Of a DNA stretch of 64,000 bases, positions 60,196 to 64,000 are shown in pieces. Source of the DNA: Alviniconcha marisindica (lineage: Eukaryota; Mollusca; Gastropoda; Provannidae). The stretch is from the NCBI GenBank assembly GCA_018857735.1, contig JABMCL010003496.1, forward strand, positions 526,001 to 590,000. The letters run 5' to 3'. Under the pieces are notes generated by a model that was given only the letters and a program-made list of their open reading frames with translations, was not told where the DNA came from and ran no database searches. Made by a program: the position numbers and the translations under genes. Positions within the stretch are counted from its first letter, which is position 1, and every line of letters starts with the position of its first letter.

Positions 60196-60660
60196 TTGCC
60201 TGTGATTAGATACTTCACCTTTGCCCTCTCTGATGTGGCGATTTAATGTTTGTTCGTCCAGAGGTGACCCTGTACGGTTGACGAGATGTTAAAATCCCAA
60301 AACCAAACAACACCTCGTCTGTAGCGGTGGAAGAATTTAGTGTGTTCTGGGATGCCGGTCAACGAGCGGCTTCAGCCAATCAAAACGTCGCATTATTATT
60401 GTGCGCGAAAAGCCCGAGCACTGGTCGCTAGGCCTGCTCAGCAAGGCTGAGGTATAGGGAGTCAAAGACGGATTGCTTCCGAGCAAAACCTTCAAAATAA
60501 GTAACGGGGCACCCGTTCGTTGATGACTGAAGATCTTTCGGCTGCAGTCAATTAAAACAAATTACATTCGTTTGAACTTCAGATGGTGCTGCTCAGATTA
60601 TCATACGTATTTTCACCCATGATTGACTTCACAGTGACAGAACCACATGGTGGTCAAATC

Positions 60661-60674
60661 ACACACGCACACGC

Positions 60675-60765
<91 letters not shown>

Positions 60766-60771
60766 GCGCGC
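60661..60771. repeat. (CA)n microsatellite
   Basis: CA tract with cacgca start, one acc interruption near 60717, and a gcgcgcgc end. Confidence 0.97.
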
Positions 60772-60982
60772 ATATACAGCCTCCCGTCCGTTCGAAAACT
60801 TGTACGGAGACAGACGCGAGGTTTAAAGCTCAGAACGGAGCCTATGAAACTGATAGGCCTGATTATATATCACAAAACTTGCCAGGGGATTGATGCACAC
60901 CAAACCTGCAAAAACAGCCATGGCCGGGATACCACAGACTGGGGAAAAGAAGATGAGTAAGGCGATGAGCAGCCAGACAGGG

Positions 60983-61280
60983 CTCAGGAACTGTGTGAAA
61001 GTCGAGGTGGCCGCCCTGGGCTCCCCGTCCCTAATAATCCTTATGGTCTCTGTGGACATAAAGTAACATTGAACTGACTAGAGCTCAGGAGCTGTGTGAA
61101 AGTCGAGGTGGCCGCCCTGGGCTCCCCGTCGCTAATAATCCTTATGGTCTCTGTGGACATAAAGTAACATCGAAATGACTAGAGCTCACGAGCTGTGTGA
61201 AGGTCGAGGTGGCCTCCCTGGGCTCCCCGTCCCTAATAATCCTTGTGGTCTCTGTGGACGTAAAACAACATTGAACTGAA
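60983..61280 (+). repeat. 101-bp tandem repeat, three copies
   Basis: Copies start at 60983, 61084 and 61185. Each runs from ctcaggagctgtgtgaa through gtcgaggtggcc, gggctccccgtc, taataatcctta and tctctgtggaca. The unit is homologous to the inner arm of the fold-back element at 8948-9593 and to the SINE tail. Confidence 0.88.
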
Positions 61281-61691
61281 CGGTAGTCAGACGCTGCCAA
61301 GCCCATCGACCGCACGCCCAAACCAGTCACATGAGGCTGTGTCCGCTCACCGACAGCACGGTTGCCGGTCTGTTTCACGGAGACAGACGTCATGTTCCAA
61401 TCAGAGTATTAAATAAACGTTTCAGTATTCAGGTCAGGGTCACTAAGAAACTTGATATCCGACCAATCATTTAGAGATTTAAAAAAATAATTTAAGGCCA
61501 TGCAGGTACCGCTCCTCTGTATGGATATATCAGTTGAAACAAAAAACTACAGTCTCTCTGTCGTCTAATACAAACAAACACTATACCGCTGTTACTGGAG
61601 TTTTCCCGTATACCTATAGTATAAGGCACTTATCGTATCAGTAATTATGATTACATGATTTCCGTTCATTTAGAGATCGAGAGTCAGATGA

Positions 61692-61744
61692 TGTGTGTGT
61701 GTGTGTTGTGTGTGTGTGTGTGTGTGTGTGTGTTGTGGGGTTTG

Positions 61745-61775
<31 letters not shown>

Positions 61776-61876
61776 TGTGTGTGTGTTGTGTGTGTGTGTG
61801 TGTGGTGTGTTTTGTGTGTGTGTGTGTGGTGTGTGTGTGAGTGTGAGAGGTGTGGGGAGAGAGAGAGAGAGAGAGA

Positions 61877-61960
<84 letters not shown>
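61692..61960. repeat. Composite microsatellite (GT)n-(GA)n
   Basis: Interrupted GT to about 61850 followed by interrupted GA to about 61960. Long open frames across it on both strands are repeat artefacts. Confidence 0.97.
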
Positions 61961-61965
<5 letters not shown>

Positions 61966-63336
61966 TGAGGTGGTCACTGGCCCTGTCTCTGGTGGGACAG
62001 TGTAACAGGTTAATTTCGCGTTCTGCTTTTCGACTGTAGAGGGAACTGTCGGAAACGCTACTTGTGAGTGTTGTGGTATGAGCGTTGATCGACTGTGACG
62101 AATCAAGGGAAATGAGCATAACCAAAAGTTTGTCACTAGATGTAGAACGTTCGCGAGTTAACTGATGCATAAACATTTTGACTAGTTTGTTTGATATCAT
62201 TGCCTAGCCCTCCGCTACCCAGCTTCTTCGAGTCTCAAGTCTTCTCTTATCTCATGTTATTCGTAGTGATATTTCGGGCTGTCTGCTTTTCCACACGAAG
62301 CCATGTAAATCTCCATGTGAACCTTGTGAAGTGGTCCCAACTTCTTCGACAGTGAAATCCCATTATTTGGTGGAAAGACCGTGTGTGTCATTTAAAGCCG
62401 AATAATGTTCAGTGTTCAGTGCTGTTGTAGGTGTTGCTGTCGTTTGCTTGGCTCTGTTGAATACCTCTTTTTTTACGAAGGTGTCCTTCCAGTTAGTTAG
62501 TAGATGGATTTTAACTCCCTGTCCACCGCACAGGCTCAATTCATGCCTGTCATAGTGAAGGATGGTTCCACATGAAGTCGCCCGTGGCTTCAAAGTAAAA
62601 CCAACAATGACAAATAAGTTGATTCTCTTCGTCCTCCATCCTCCCTCTGCATGCCTTCGAGTTTGAACATGCTGCTAGACTTTCTAACTTTTGGTTATCA
62701 ACAGGATTAAAGCATACCATTTCGTTCCTTCCTAATCCAGCACAGAGTACATACAACAAAACGGCCTGGAAAACTTCAAAAACGTGGATTAATCTGTTTT
62801 ACGGCATCGGGTGAATTTCGTGGTTATACATGGTGGCTCCTTACCGGAAAGTTGTTCCCCTAAAATGTGAGAGAACGTGGGAGAACTATGCTTACATTTT
62901 CACAATGCTGTGTGAGTGTCACAGCGTATTAACACAAGGCAGGAAAAGGTTGGAGACTGGGTTCCATCACGCTGACATTCACAGACATGGTAAGCAAATT
63001 TTGTGAAGTTTCACTCTGTTTGGACAGTGTGTGATCAACACTTGAATGTGAAACAACTGGGTGAACTACTTTGTAGCATATCATAAATTACATCGATATG
63101 GATTATATAAATGTTAGACCGATAAAGATTATGTTATCACGTAAAGCTGAAAAAGGCATTGCTGAAACAGTGTTGGAGAAAAAAGAACGTGAGCGTGTGA
63201 TCTTCCACCGACCTGTCAGAAATGTCGATTTAGAAATTCTTGATCATTTATTTTCAGAAAGTTGCGGCTGCTTTTCTGTGAAAAGTTAGCAACCACGCGC
63301 AACGCTACCCAACCTAATATCATAAGTGTATATCGC

Positions 63337-63342
63337 GAGGTG

Positions 63343-63418
<76 letters not shown>

Positions 63419-63444
63419 TCGTGCGTGCGTGCGTGCGTGCGCGC

Positions 63445-63518
<74 letters not shown>
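63337..63518. repeat. Composite (GTGC)n-(GC)n-(GT)n microsatellite
   Basis: Tetranucleotide gtgc repeated to about 63440, then about 20 bp of alternating GC, then GT to about 63518. Alternating purine-pyrimidine throughout, so Z-DNA prone. Confidence 0.97.
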
Positions 63519-63519
<1 letters not shown>

Positions 63520-63788
63520 CCTGTAATTATCTATATGTCGATTTAAATCCTCCACGGAGGCATAGTCGTAGAGACTGAAGTTACTAGAATCAAGTTGTGG
63601 CGGGGCAGGTGAAGGTAAATAGATAACTGGTTTGGCGACTGTACCTAGAATTACAAGTATCAAAACTGACTGATTGTTCATGTTCAGCGCCCAGTCGTCT
63701 AAGTATAATTATAGGCTGTAGCCAATAATGTTGCTTTAAATGTACAAACAACGATATCGACCACTTTATATTTTTTTAACTGTGAAAG

Positions 63789-63870
63789 GCAAAGTCGCCA
63801 AAAGGATTCAAACCATAATTCGTCAGCTCACGAGCTGATGAATGCGCTACAGTTAGGTCACATTGACTCG
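63789..63870 (-). mobile_element. tRNA-like SINE head
   Basis: Minus strand contains gtgacctaactgtagcg followed at tRNA spacing by ggtttgaatcc, which fits a box B. No mature tRNA cloverleaf is convincing. Probably the head of a SINE; the body was not matched to another copy in this window. Confidence 0.4.
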
Positions 63871-64000
63871 CTACTCTAGCTCTTTGGCATGTAATAACGT
63901 TCAAAGAATATGTTATATATATGGCGGGGAAGTGAGGTCGTGACAGATCTCTGTAATGTTTTTTTCGAAAGCACTGTTGATAGATTTCGAGGATGGCTTG

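Overview
The window is animal nuclear DNA. Genes are split by GT-AG introns. The DNA is AT-rich and crowded with (GT)n/(CA)n microsatellites, and it carries tRNA-derived SINEs, a piggyBac element, solo LTRs and a hAT-like transposase relic. The repeat style suggests a lophotrochozoan, most likely a mollusc such as a gastropod; that is inference, not something the sequence proves.

Layout. 1-5006 is microsatellite-rich DNA with no gene. A solo LTR lies at 5007-6072. 6073-10896 holds microsatellites, a 0.65-kb fold-back element (8948-9593) and a tRNA-type SINE (about 9605-9905). A two-exon minus-strand gene (10897-13345) encodes a 586-aa type II membrane glycosyltransferase of the GT32/DXD class, built from two tandem GT-like halves. 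A second copy of the LTR (14364-15605) ends 21 nt before the splice acceptor of a broken transposase-like gene (15627-19610, plus strand). 19611-30765 has no recognisable gene.

The main gene is a complete Nup153 nucleoporin on the minus strand. I assembled 24 coding exons from 57781 down to 30766. Their lengths sum to 5088 nt, in frame throughout, giving 1695 aa. The order is the N-terminal pore-targeting region, four RanBP2-type zinc fingers on four symmetric phase 1-1 exons, a long FG-repeat region led by a 1479-nt exon, and a basic C-terminus (RKIK..VRR). Beside the last finger exon lies a tandem array of five or six decayed finger-exon copies (about 38150-38838). Nup153 introns also host a complete piggyBac element with TTAA duplications (44502-47531), a small THAP-domain reading frame between inverted repeats, a LINE reverse-transcriptase tail and a SINE.

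57782-64000 lies upstream of Nup153. It holds a YY1-like promoter site, a roughly 480-bp composite microsatellite, a perfect 34-bp-arm hairpin, a SINE, a 101-bp tandem trimer and further microsatellites. No bacterial-style operon or CRISPR is present. The two clear host genes are not functionally linked. The most unusual signals are the decayed zinc-finger exon array, the duplicated glycosyltransferase with a dead-looking first half, and the transposase relic with both a frameshift and a GT-to-AT splice-donor change.
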